DNA from: CAILZL01 sp049840395
Lineage (GTDB): Bacteria > Pseudomonadota > Gammaproteobacteria > Steroidobacterales > Steroidobacteraceae
Length of the DNA: 64,000 nt
NCBI GenBank assembly: GCA_049840395.1
Contig: JASGLD010000005.1
Span: 124,001-188,000, forward strand
Direction: 5' to 3'
The notes under the pieces are model-generated. The model made no database searches and was not told the DNA's origin. It saw only the letters and a program-made list of their open reading frames with translations. Shown piece by piece: positions 8,349-17,700 of the stretch. The position numbers and the translations under genes were made by a program. Each line of letters opens with the position of its first letter. Within the stretch, counting starts at the first letter, position 1.

Positions 8349-8418
8349 CGTCATGCCCGCAGCGGGCATCCAGTGGTTATATTGTTTTACTGGATTCCCA
8401 CCCGCGTGGGAATGACTG
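8349..8418. repeat. Inverted repeat (CGTCATGCCCGCAGCGGGCA type) between urtE and ureD
   Basis: TCATGCCCGCAGCGGGCATC and, about 25 bases on, TGGATTCCCACCCGCGTGGG followed by AATGACTG form an imperfect long hairpin. This is another interspersed palindromic family, seen once in the window. Confidence 0.75.
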
Positions 8419-8456
8419 TTTCCTAAATTGAAACGCGGGCGCATCGCCAATCGCCC

Positions 8457-9152
8457 TCACACCGTAAGATGATGCTTGACCAGATCGTCGCTGAGTTCGG
8501 CAATCTTGCCGCCCACCACCAACCGTCCCTTGTCGATGATGCGGAATTCGCTGGCCACGCGCCTTGCGAACGGCAGCTTCTGCTCTACCAACAGCACGGT
8601 AAGACCGGTTTCGCGATTGAGCTTCTGAATCACTTCGCCGATTTCGTAAACGATGTTGGGTTGAATGCCTTCGGTTGGTTCGTCGAGAATCAGGAAGCGC
8701 GGTTCGATGATCAAGGCACGACCGATGGCCAATTGCTGCTGCTGACCGCCGGAGAGATCGCCACCACGACGTCGCAACATCTGCTTCAGCACCGGGAACA
8801 TCTCGAAGATGTGTTCGGGAATGTTCTTGGCCTTGTCCTTACGGATAGGCAAACCCGTGCGCAGGTTTTCTTCCACCGTAAGCTGCGAAAAAATCTCGCG
8901 GCCCTGCGGCACATAGCCGATACCTAGTGGCGCGCGCCGTTCGGCAGCCGCACCGCGGATGTCCCTGCCTTCGTATTCAATTTCACCGGACTGAGTTTTC
9001 ACCAACCCCATGATGCTTCGTAACAAGGTGGTCTTGCCCATGCCATTGCGACCCATCAGGCAGGTGATGGAACCGGTGGGCACGGTCATGTCCACATCCC
9101 AGAGCGTGTGGCTGCCGCCATAGAACTGGTTGAGGGATTTAACGGTCAGCAT
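8457..9152 (-). CDS. urtE: Urea ABC transporter ATPase UrtE
   Basis: One of the two LivF/LivG-type ATPases of the high-affinity urea importer. Visible motifs are Walker A GRNGMGKTTL, the signature LSGGQQQQLAIGRAL, Walker B FLILDEPTEGIQPN and a switch-region VEQKLPFARR. The product from ATG 9152 is 231 residues. A TTG two codons upstream is also in frame, but GGGA is better spaced to the ATG. Assignment as UrtE rather than LivF rests on gene order with urtABCD and adjacent urease genes. Confidence 0.95.
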   Translation of the reverse strand: MLTVKSLNQFYGGSHTLWDVDMTVPTGSITCLMGRNGMGKTTLLRSIMGLVKTQSGEIEYEGRDIRGAAAERRAPLGIGYVPQGREIFSQLTVEENLRTGLPIRKDKAKNIPEHIFEMFPVLKQMLRRRGGDLSGGQQQQLAIGRALIIEPRFLILDEPTEGIQPNIVYEIGEVIQKLNRETGLTVLLVEQKLPFARRVASEFRIIDKGRLVVGGKIAELSDDLVKHHLTV

Positions 9153-9164
9153 GAACAATTTCCC

Positions 9165-9222
9165 GTAGGTCGGGTTTTATACCCGACGACCATGTTCGAG
9201 TCGGGTATAAAACCCGACCTAC
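9165..9222. repeat. Palindromic GTAGGTCGGGTT repeat between urtD and urtE
   Basis: Third copy of the 2053/2761 family: GTAGGTCGGGTTTTATACCC pairs with GGGTATAAAACCCGACCTAC across a short loop. It fills the whole urtD-urtE gap. Confidence 0.85.
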
Positions 9223-9223
9223 A

Positions 9224-10045
9224 TTACTCACCAAGATAAACCTCCTTGACCTTGGCATTGCTCTGTACTTCATCCATCGTGCCTTCAGCCAGCACATGAC
9301 CCTCATGCAACACCGTGACGGTCTTGGCGATGGAGCGCACGAAGATCATGTCGTGTTCCACCACCACCACCGAATGCTTGCCGGCCAGTGAAGTCAGCAA
9401 CTCGGCGGTACGTTCGGTTTCCTGCGGCGTCATGCCGGCCACCGGTTCGTCCACCAGCAACAGCTGCGGGTCCTGCATCAGCAACATGCCGATTTCCAGC
9501 CACTGCTTCTGACCATGCGACAGCGCACCGGCGCGACGCTGCACGTGCTCCTTGAGATGGATGGTCTCCAGAACTTCATCAATGCGCGCGCGTTGAGCGC
9601 CATTGAGTTTGGCGTGCAAGTTGGGCCACACCGCCTTGCTGCCAGTCATAGCCAGTTCCAGATTTTCAAACACGCTATGTTGTTCGAACACGGTGGGCTT
9701 CTGAAATTTACGACCGATACCAGCCTGCGCGATCTCGGGTTCGTTCATCTCCAGCAAATTCATGGTCTGACCGAAGTACGCCGTGCCGCTATCGGGACGG
9801 GTCTTACCCGTGATCACATCCATCATGGTGGTCTTGCCGGCGCCGTTCGGACCGATGATGCAGCGCAGTTCGCCCACCTTGATGTATAGCGTCAGCGCGT
9901 TCAGCGCCTTAAAACCGTCGAAGCTGACGGTGATGTCTTCCAGATACAGAATGGTGTCATGCGAGGTATCCGGGGCGGGACCGCGCGCTGCCTTGGTGAC
10001 ACTGCTCCAGCCAGTAATATCCTTGAGACGTTGCATCGGACTCAT
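9224..10045 (-). CDS. urtD: Urea ABC transporter ATPase UrtD
   Basis: LivG-type ATPase of 273 residues from ATG 10045, whose ATGA overlaps the urtC stop. Walker A is GPNGAGKTTM, the signature is LSHGQKQWLEIGM, Walker B is LLLVDEPVAGM and the H-loop is VVVVEHDM. An N-terminal extension of about 35 residues precedes the nucleotide-binding domain, as in other UrtD. The open frame extends upstream inside urtC and is not used. Confidence 0.96.
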   Translation of the reverse strand: MSPMQRLKDITGWSSVTKAARGPAPDTSHDTILYLEDITVSFDGFKALNALTLYIKVGELRCIIGPNGAGKTTMMDVITGKTRPDSGTAYFGQTMNLLEMNEPEIAQAGIGRKFQKPTVFEQHSVFENLELAMTGSKAVWPNLHAKLNGAQRARIDEVLETIHLKEHVQRRAGALSHGQKQWLEIGMLLMQDPQLLLVDEPVAGMTPQETERTAELLTSLAGKHSVVVVEHDMIFVRSIAKTVTVLHEGHVLAEGTMDEVQSNAKVKEVYLGE

Positions 10046-11187
10046 GCTGCTTTCGCCTCGGGTAGTGCATCGACCTTGGCGCGTGCCTGCTTGGATTCCA
10101 ACAGACCCACCACGCCCTTCGGTAGAAAGATAGTGACCAGAATGAAAATCGCGCCGAGCAGGTACAACCAGAACTCCGGCAAGACGCTGGTGAAATAGGT
10201 CTTGGCCAAGTTGACCAGCACCGCCCCCGCCACGGCGCCATACAAAGTGCCGCGGCCGCCGACGGCAACACAGATGACGATCTCGATGGAATTGATCGGT
10301 GAAAATTCGCTGGGGTTGATGATGCCGATCTGCGGCACGTACAGCGCGCCGGCGATGCCGGCCAGCACCGCCGAGAAAGCAAATATCCACACCTTGTACG
10401 ATTCAACGCGATAGCCGATGAAGCGCGCACGGCTCTCGGCATCACGCACGGCTTGAATAACGCGGCCGGCGCGCGATGCAACGATGTAGCGGCAGGCAAC
10501 GTAGCCCAGCGCCAGCACCAGCGCGGTAATCACCACCAGCGTGGCGTGCGTGCTGGGCTTGTTGATATCGAAACCCAGGATGTCCTTGAAATCGGTAAAG
10601 CCGTTGTTGCCGCCAAAGCCCATGTCATTACGGAAGAAGGCAATCATCAATGCATAAGTCAGTGCTTGGGTAATGATGGACAGATAAACGCCGGTAACGC
10701 GCGAGCGAAACGCCAGCCAGCCAAACAGGAAGGCGAGCAGTCCAGGCACCACGATCACCATGAGCATGGCCAGCCAGAACATATCCATGCCGTGCCAGAA
10801 CCACGGCAACTCCTTCCAGTTCAAGAACACCATGAAGTCGGGAAGAATCGGATCGCCATACACACCGCGACTGCCGATCTGGCGCATCAGGTACATGCCC
10901 ATCGCATAACCGCCCAGCGTGAAGAACGCGCCGTGACCCAGACTTAAGATGCCGCAATAACCCCACACCAGATCCACCGAGATAGCCAGCAATGCGTAAC
11001 ACATATACTTGGCAACCAAGGTAACGCTGTACGAAGAGAGATAGAGCGCCGAAGACCGCGGCACCAGCAGATGCAGAATGGGAACGATGATGGCCACCAG
11101 CGCCAGTACCACCAGCACAGTCTGTCCACCACGATCGGTACGCAACGGTGCGAAGAAATTGCTCAGGCTATTTATAGGGCTACTCAT
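10042..11187 (-). CDS. urtC: Urea ABC transporter permease UrtC
   Basis: LivM-family inner-membrane permease of 381 residues with about ten helices. It has the family segments DLVWGYCGILSLGHGAFFTL and FSAVLAGIAGALYVP, and an extended loop after helix 3 (RGVYGDPILPDFMVFLNWKE) characteristic of UrtC compared with LivM. It partners UrtB in the membrane. Its stop overlaps the urtD start, and three bases separate it from urtB. Confidence 0.96.
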   Translation of the reverse strand: MSSPINSLSNFFAPLRTDRGGQTVLVVLALVAIIVPILHLLVPRSSALYLSSYSVTLVAKYMCYALLAISVDLVWGYCGILSLGHGAFFTLGGYAMGMYLMRQIGSRGVYGDPILPDFMVFLNWKELPWFWHGMDMFWLAMLMVIVVPGLLAFLFGWLAFRSRVTGVYLSIITQALTYALMIAFFRNDMGFGGNNGFTDFKDILGFDINKPSTHATLVVITALVLALGYVACRYIVASRAGRVIQAVRDAESRARFIGYRVESYKVWIFAFSAVLAGIAGALYVPQIGIINPSEFSPINSIEIVICVAVGGRGTLYGAVAGAVLVNLAKTYFTSVLPEFWLYLLGAIFILVTIFLPKGVVGLLESKQARAKVDALPEAKAA

Positions 11188-11190
11188 TGA

Positions 11191-12825
11191 TTAGTGCTCC
11201 GCCGCGCGGCCTTTCTGCGGGAACAATCCGCGTGGCTTGCGCTGAATAAACAGGATCAGGAACACCAGCACCAATATCTTCGCCAGCACCGCGCCGAAGT
11301 AAGGCTCCATGACTTTGTTGGCCACGCCCAGCGACATACCGCCGACCAGGGTGCCCCACAAGTTGCCGACGCCACCGAACACCACCACCATGAAGGCATC
11401 GACGATGTAAGCCTGACCGAGATTCGGCCCCACGTTGGTCAACTGACTCAGTGCCACACCGGCAACACCGGCGATGCCGGCGCCGAGACCGAAGGTAAGC
11501 ATGTCGACGAACTCGGAACGAATGCCCATCGCTTTCGCCATGGCGCGATTCTGCGAAACAGCGCGCACGTTCAAACCCAGCGTGGTGCGCTTGAGAATGA
11601 ACAGCAGCAATGCAAACACGATGATGGTGAACAGCACCACGTAGATGCGGTTGTAAGTCAGCGAGAACGCTTCGTTGATCTGCAACGAACCGGCCAGCCA
11701 CTCCGGTGTTTCCACCGGGCGGTTATTGGCGGAGAACACATTACGCACCAGCTGCTGCAGAATGAGGCTGACACCGAAAGTCGCCAACAAGGTTTCCAGG
11801 GGCCGGCCATAGAGAAACTTGACCACGCCGCGCTCGATCAACATGCCGACGCCGCCCGACACCAGGAACGCAGCCGGTATGGATACTAGAATCGACAGGC
11901 CGATGTGGTTAGGCATCAATAGCTGCACCACATAGGTGGTGTACGCGCCCAACATCATCAGCTCACCATGAGCCATGTTGATCACGCCCATCACACCGAA
12001 GGTGATCGCCAGACCGATGGCGCATAACACCAGCACCGAACCCAGGCTCAGACCGAAGAAGCTGGTTTCGACAATGGAATAAAAACTGCGCCAGCGTTCA
12101 ATACGTAAAGCCGCAGCGCGTGCGGCAATACGCACGCCCTCGTCCGCCTCTGCATAGGTGCCATCCTCGGCCTTCTCCAGCATAGCCTGCAGACGGTTGT
12201 ACACATCGGGATTCAAACTGCTCGACAGTGCATCGATGGCGGCAAGCCGTGTAACGACGTCATCGCTGCTCAGGTCAGCGAGCGCCAAACCTTGGGTAAT
12301 GGCTTTTTTAACCTTGCCATCCGACTCGACCGTGACGCGTTCGCGCAATAGCTTGACCACCTCTTCATCGGGCTCGCTCAACACGCTGGTCACGGCGGCG
12401 AGGCGTACCGCGCTATCGGGATTGGCCAGATCGAACTGTGCGATGGCGCTGCGCAAGGTTTTACGCAGGCCGTTGTTGGTGCCGATCTTGTCGAAGTCCG
12501 ACTGCGCGGCGCTACCGGCAGGCTTCTGGGTCAGCACATCCACCAGCTGAAATTGATCGCCCTGCTCGGTGACGATGAATAACTGACCATCGGCAGTACG
12601 CGCATACAAGGTACCGTCGAGAAAGGCCTGCAGCAGTTCGCGTGCGCCGGGCTGTTGCGATGCGACGATGGTTTTAACGATTTCATTCTTATCGCTGTAA
12701 CTGGCGGCTGGCAGCTGGCTCAATGCGGCAGCATAGTCTTGTTGTGCATCGGCCCGGCTGGACGCTGCGCCGAACAGGCTCGTAAGCACCAACAAGATCG
12801 AGAGGAATTTACGTGACAGCATCAC
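11191..12825 (-). CDS. urtB: Urea ABC transporter permease UrtB with N-terminal periplasmic domain
   Basis: The C-terminal ~290 residues are a LivH-type permease (GLAITFGVMGVINMAHGELM, GVGNLWGTLVGG). The first ~240 residues are a signal peptide plus a helical periplasmic region with HEAT-like repeats (TRLAAIDALSSSLNPDVYNR), as in many proteobacterial UrtB. The first codon is GTG at 12825 with ATG next, behind a GGTGGAAG ribosome site. A 251-bp repeat-bearing gap separates it from urtA. Confidence 0.95.
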   Translation of the reverse strand: MMLSRKFLSILLVLTSLFGAASSRADAQQDYAAALSQLPAASYSDKNEIVKTIVASQQPGARELLQAFLDGTLYARTADGQLFIVTEQGDQFQLVDVLTQKPAGSAAQSDFDKIGTNNGLRKTLRSAIAQFDLANPDSAVRLAAVTSVLSEPDEEVVKLLRERVTVESDGKVKKAITQGLALADLSSDDVVTRLAAIDALSSSLNPDVYNRLQAMLEKAEDGTYAEADEGVRIAARAAALRIERWRSFYSIVETSFFGLSLGSVLVLCAIGLAITFGVMGVINMAHGELMMLGAYTTYVVQLLMPNHIGLSILVSIPAAFLVSGGVGMLIERGVVKFLYGRPLETLLATFGVSLILQQLVRNVFSANNRPVETPEWLAGSLQINEAFSLTYNRIYVVLFTIIVFALLLFILKRTTLGLNVRAVSQNRAMAKAMGIRSEFVDMLTFGLGAGIAGVAGVALSQLTNVGPNLGQAYIVDAFMVVVFGGVGNLWGTLVGGMSLGVANKVMEPYFGAVLAKILVLVFLILFIQRKPRGLFPQKGRAAEH

Positions 12826-12905
12826 TAAATGTCTTCCACCTATAATTGTCTTTTAAAAAACAATCTATCAAAACGATCTGCCAAAAAATCAAATTGATTC
12901 GCAGC

Positions 12906-12954
12906 TGTCATTTCGACCGGAGAGGGAAAATTTCTCACTACGCTCGAAATGACA
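12906..12954. repeat. Palindromic TGTCATTTCGA repeat in the urtA-urtB gap
   Basis: TGTCATTTCGACCGGAG at the left pairs with CGCTCGAAATGACA at the right, around a loop. It would form a stem-loop in the mRNA just upstream of urtB, possibly helping urtA mRNA outlast the downstream message, which is inferred. Confidence 0.75.
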
Positions 12955-13005
12955 CTTACTAAATAACACTTACCAAAATCGTGCCAAGCCGCCTTGGACT
13001 TTGAG

Positions 13006-13029
13006 ATAGGAGCGCAATTGCGCTCCTAT
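13006..13029. repeat. Perfect palindrome in the urtA-urtB gap
   Basis: TAGGAGCGCAATTGCGCTCC followed by TA is a self-complementary sequence about 47 bp past the urtA stop. It has no T-run, so it is more likely an mRNA-stabilising or partially terminating hairpin than a full terminator. Confidence 0.7.
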
Positions 13030-13076
13030 CGTCCGAGATAAAGCTGTTGATGCTATCGCCAGCTTTGCCTTAGGCC

Positions 13077-14351
13077 TTACTTCGAGCACACCTTGGTAAC
13101 TTTGTTGTAGTTACCGCACTTCAGCGTGACCCAGTCAGCTTCGAGATCCTTGCTGCCCGGCAGGAAGTCGGTCCATGCATCGCCGGCCACCAGACCCTTG
13201 GTCTGCCATACCACGTCGAACTGACCATCGGCGCGCACTTCGCCGATCAGCACCGGCTTGGTGAGGTGATGGTTAGGCAACATCTTGGCGGTGCCGCCGG
13301 TGAGGTTGGCCACTTCGATGCCAGGCAGGGTGTCGATGACTTTGTTCACATCGACGGTCTTGGCCTTTTCAACAGCTTTCACCCACATCTGGAAGCCGAT
13401 CACGGTCGCTTCCATCGGGTCATTGAAGGTGCGCTTGGGCTTCTTGGTGAAGGCATGCCATTTGTTGATCCATTCTGTATTGAGCGGGCTCTTCACACTC
13501 TGGAAGTAGTTCCACGCAGCCAGGTGACCGACCAGTGGCTTGGTGTCCAGACCCGAGAGTTCTTCTTCACCCACCGAGAAGGCCACCACTGGAATCTCTT
13601 CTGCAGAGATTTTCTGATTGCCCAACTCTTTGTAGAACGGCACGTTGGCGTCGCCGTTGATGGTCGACACTACTGCGGTCTTCTTGCCGGCCGAACCGAA
13701 CTTCTTGATCTTGGCGACTTCGCTCTGCCAATCCGAGTAACCGAATGGCGTGTAGTTGACGATGATGTCCGCCTCGGCAATACCCTTGGAAATCAGATAG
13801 GCCTTGAGGATCTTGTTGGTGGTCTGTGGGTATACATAGTCGGTGCCTTCCAGCACGAAGCGCTTCACCTTCAGATCGTTCAACAGATAGTCGACGGCAG
13901 GAATCGCTTGCTGGTTAGGGGCTGCGCCGGTGTAGAACACATTGCGCTGCGATTCTTCACCTTCGTACTGCACTGGATAGAACAGGATGCCGTTGTTCTT
14001 TTCGAACACGGGCAGCACCGACTTACGCGATGAGGAAGTCCAGCAACCGAACACTACCGACACCTTGTCCTGCACCAGCAGTTTCTCGGCCTTGATGGCG
14101 AAGGTCGGCCAGTCGGAGTTCGGATCTTCAACAACGGCTTCCAGCTTCTTGCCCAGGATGCCGCCCTTCTTGTTCTGCTCATCGATGAGCATCAGCACGG
14201 TGTCCTTCAGCGTGGTTTCGCTGATGGCCATGGTGCCGGACAGCGAGTGCAATACGCCCACCTTGATGGTGTCGGCTGCATGCGCCAGCGTGGCGGACAC
14301 CATGCCCGCCACCAGCGTCAATGCCGGTATGAGTTTCTTGCTAACTTTCAT
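13077..14351 (-). CDS. urtA: Urea ABC transporter periplasmic substrate-binding protein UrtA
   Basis: A 424-residue type I periplasmic binding protein with a signal peptide (KKLIPALTLVAGMVSATLAHA). The mature part starts ADTIKVGVLHSLSGTMAISE, the UrtA hallmark, followed by FGCWTSSSRKSVLPVFEKNN and LFYPVQYEGEE, which line the urea/short-amide site in this family. A good AGAGG ribosome site precedes ATG 14351. It heads the urt-ure cluster. A candidate sigma54 promoter (14429-14445) and an NtrC-like site lie upstream, consistent with nitrogen-limitation control. Confidence 0.97.
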   Translation of the reverse strand: MKVSKKLIPALTLVAGMVSATLAHAADTIKVGVLHSLSGTMAISETTLKDTVLMLIDEQNKKGGILGKKLEAVVEDPNSDWPTFAIKAEKLLVQDKVSVVFGCWTSSSRKSVLPVFEKNNGILFYPVQYEGEESQRNVFYTGAAPNQQAIPAVDYLLNDLKVKRFVLEGTDYVYPQTTNKILKAYLISKGIAEADIIVNYTPFGYSDWQSEVAKIKKFGSAGKKTAVVSTINGDANVPFYKELGNQKISAEEIPVVAFSVGEEELSGLDTKPLVGHLAAWNYFQSVKSPLNTEWINKWHAFTKKPKRTFNDPMEATVIGFQMWVKAVEKAKTVDVNKVIDTLPGIEVANLTGGTAKMLPNHHLTKPVLIGEVRADGQFDVVWQTKGLVAGDAWTDFLPGSKDLEADWVTLKCGNYNKVTKVCSK

Positions 14352-14428
14352 AGACGTACCTCTTGGGGAGTTCAGCTGCGAGTGAGTAATCGTTGAGTAA
14401 TTAAGTGGTTTGGTGCGACGGGGTGTGG

Positions 14429-14445
14429 TTGCAATCGGTCATCCA
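14429..14445 (-). promoter_or_regulatory. Candidate sigma54 promoter of urtA
   Basis: The reverse strand reads TGGATGACCGATTGCAA. The GG and GC dinucleotides are separated by exactly 10 bases and the -12 element TTGCA is perfect, while the -24 element (TGGATG) departs from TGGCAC. Start of transcription would be near 14420, giving a ~70-base leader to urtA. Confidence 0.5.
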
Positions 14446-14486
14446 CATGCGTCCAACCATAAGGAAACTCGCGACCGGCACGTATG

Positions 14487-14498
14487 CGTCATTTGACG
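14487..14498. promoter_or_regulatory. Dyad CGTCATTTGACG, possible operator
   Basis: A perfect 5-2-5 inverted repeat lies between the two divergent candidate sigma54 promoters, about 50 bp upstream of that for urtA. It could be a binding site for the LuxR-type response regulator at 18327 or another factor. The regulator is unknown. Confidence 0.3.
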
Positions 14499-14544
14499 TA
14501 GCTCACATTCGCAGCGGCTGGCGCATGATCTGCATAAGCCTCGA

Positions 14545-14561
14545 TGCGCCACCGCAGTGCG
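14545..14561. promoter_or_regulatory. NtrC-like binding site midway between divergent promoters
   Basis: TGCGCCACCGCAGTGCG resembles the 17-bp NtrC consensus TGCACCA-N3-TGGTGCA, with both GC(A/G)C and GTGC half-sites correctly spaced. It is centred about 115 bp from the urtA-side and 108 bp from the kinase-side sigma54 candidates, normal distances for an enhancer. Function is inferred. The rest of the 440-bp interval 14352-14794 shows no gene. Confidence 0.4.
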
Positions 14562-14653
14562 AGCTTTGGGCGTGCATGCACTCAAACGAAGCAATAAGCG
14601 GTTTGTTTTTGCACTTATCGACAGCATTGCCGCGCGCAGCGGTAGTGCATGGC

Positions 14654-14669
14654 TGGCACATGGCTTGCT
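14654..14669 (+). promoter_or_regulatory. Sigma54 (-24/-12) promoter of the permease-kinase gene
   Basis: TGGCACATGGCTTGCT matches the TGGCAC-N5-TTGC(A/T) sigma54 consensus at every conserved position, with correct GG-N10-GC spacing. Transcription would begin near 14680, just before the permease-histidine kinase reading frame. Confidence 0.7.
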
Positions 14670-14794
14670 TTAGTTAGTGATATCCCGCAGCAACTCAATC
14701 TCAATTGGAGTTCAACGACCTTGCTGAAGCAGTTTGCGCCTACCGCTCTCTACCGACATCGCCGGCTCGGCCAGCCGTTGCTATCACTGCCAAG

Positions 14795-17700
14795 ATGATT
14801 GCGCGACAACGCATCGTGCGTGAGCGCCGCCAGTACAACCAATGGGTGGCGACGCAAACCCTGGAAGACTATGCGCTGCGCTACACCGCGGATAAGGCGC
14901 GTAAGTCTTCGTTCCGGGTGGGCAACACAGCGCTGGGTCCGATTTCCTTCCTGGCCTGCGAAGCCATTGGCGGCGCCATCACGCTCTCCTATGGCTTCAG
15001 TAACAGCCTGTGGGCGGTGGTGGCGTTCTCGGTGCTGATGTTCCTGATCGGTCTGCCCATTGCCTATCACGCCGCCAAGGCCGGCGTGGACATCGATCTG
15101 CTGACGCGTGGCGCGGGCTTCGGCTACATGGGCTCGACCATCACCTCGCTGATCTACGCATCATTTACGTTTTTATTGTTCGCCATCGAAGCCAGCATCA
15201 TGTCGCTGGCGCTGCGCATGCTATTCGACATTCCACTGGCCATTGCGCACCTGATCAGTTCGTTGGTTGTAATTCCCATCGCCATCTTTGGCTTTCGCCT
15301 GATCAGCAAAATGCAGCTGGTAACGCAGCCCATCTGGTTGTTGCTGCAATTCATACCCGTGCTCTACATCGCCTGGGCCAGCCCCAGCGATGTTGCCGCA
15401 TGGACGCACTTCACCGGCTCGCAAGGCCGCGCCGATGGCTCACTGGATCCGCTGCTATTCGTTACGGCTGCGTCGGTACTGCTGTCGTTGCTGCCTCAGA
15501 TCGGTGAACAGGTGGACTATCTGCGCTTCCTGCCCAATCGTAAAAGCGGCAAGCAGGCTGGCTGGTGGGGTGCGTTGCTATCGACTGGCCCAGGCTGGGT
15601 ATTCATCGGTGGCTTCAAGCTGCTGGTGGGCTCGTTTCTGGCCGTAGTAGCGCTGAAAATCGGCATTCCAGTAGAGCAGGCCAGTCAGCCCACCGACATG
15701 TACTTCATGGCCTTCACGCGTACCTTTCAATCGCCCTCGTTTGCATTGGTGTTGATGGGCATCTTTGTGATCGTCTGCCAGCTGAAGATCAACGTCACCA
15801 ATGCCTATGCCGGCTCTATTGCCTGGTCGAATTTCTTTTCGCGCCTGACCCATAGCCATCCGGGCCGCGTGGTGTGGCTGGTGTTCAATGTGATCTTGGC
15901 GCTGTTGCTGATGGAAATCGGCATCTTCCGCGCCATCGAAAGCATCCTGGTGATCTACGCCAACTTCGCCGCCGGCTGGATCGGCGCGCTCACTGCCGAC
16001 CTGGTGATCAACAAGCCGCTGGGCTTCAGTCCCAAACACATCGAGTTCAAACGTGCGCACCTATATGACATCAATCCGGTGGGCGTGGGCGCGCTGATCA
16101 TCTCGGTGTTGCTGTCGAGCCTGGCTTTCCTGGGTTTGTTCGGTCAGTTCATGCAAGTGGCGGCGCCCTTCGTCGCGCTGGTGGTGGCCTTCATCACCGC
16201 ACCCATCATTGCCTGGATTACTCAAGGACGTTACTACCTGGCTCGTCCCGCCGAAGGCATTGCCAACGAAGCCGAGATTCGTTGCAGCATCTGCGAAAAC
16301 CATTTCGAACGTAACGACATCGCCTTCTGCCCGGCGTACTCCGGCCCCATCTGTTCTCTGTGTTGCACGCTGGAAGCGCGTTGTCGCGACCTATGTAAGA
16401 CCAATAGCCGCTTCAGTGAACAATTAGTGCAGTGGTTAGGTCGTTTGTTGCCCAAACCCTTGGTGGCGACCCTACACACACGTGCCGGACAATTCTTCGG
16501 CTTGATGCTGTTGTTCAATCTGGCCATCGGCTTTCTGCTGGCATTGATCAACCAACAATACAGCGCCGCGCAACCCGATGCGCGCGCGGTGATCAGCGAC
16601 ACGCTGTGGCTGGTGTTTCTTTCCTTCATGGTGTTCTCGGGCGTAGCCGCATGGTTGATCGTGCTGGCGCATGAAAGCCGGCGCAGCGCCGAAGCGGAAT
16701 CGGCACGACAGACGACCATGCTCATGGAAGAAATCGAAGCGCACCAACGCACCGACGCCGAATTGCAGAAGGCCAAGGAAGTGGCCGAGGCGGCCAATCT
16801 GGCCAAGAGCCGCTACATCGTCGGCCTGAGTCATGAAATCCGCACGCCGCTCAATTCCATTTTCGGTTATGCGCAGTTGATGGAACGCAGCAACGGTGCG
16901 CCCACCGATAACGCCGTGCGCGTGATCCGGCGCAGCTCGGAACATCTGGCCAACCTGATTGATGGCTTATTAGACATCTCCAAAATCGAAGGCGGTCTGC
17001 TCAAGCTCAATCGCGACAAGGTACAGCTGCAGGATTTTCTGGATCAGATCGTCAATATGTTCCGCCTGCAAGCGGCTGCGAAAGGCATCGAGTTTCGCGT
17101 GCAGTGGCCGCCGAACCTGCCCGCCTATGTTCACACCGATCAAAAACGTCTACGGCAGATTTTGATCAACCTGCTATCCAACGCCATCAAGTACACCGAG
17201 CGTGGCCATGCCTCGCTGAAGCTGCAGTATCGCAGCCAGGTGGCCGAGTTCGAGATCAGCGATACCGGCATCGGCATTCCCGAGAATGAACTGGAGCGCG
17301 TGTTTCAGCCTTTCGAGCGCGGCCAGGCAGTACATGTACGCCAGATTCCGGGCACGGGATTGGGCCTGACCATCACCAAGCTGCTCACCGAAATCATGGG
17401 CGGTGAAATTCAAGTGCATAGCGAACTGGACGTGGGCACGCGCTTTACCGTGAAACTGTTGCTGTCGGAGGCCTTGCACACCGCATCCGATCTATCGCCA
17501 CAGCGAGTCAACGACTATGTCGGTCCGCGCGTGAAACTGTTGGTGGTGGATGACGATCCGCTGCATACCGACATCGTGCAAAGCCTGCTGCAGCCATTGA
17601 ACTTCGTACTGTTCACGGCCAGCAACGGTCAGGAAGGATTGCAGCGCGCCATCGAATGCCAGCCCGACCTGGCCATGATCGATATTTCCATGCCGGATAT

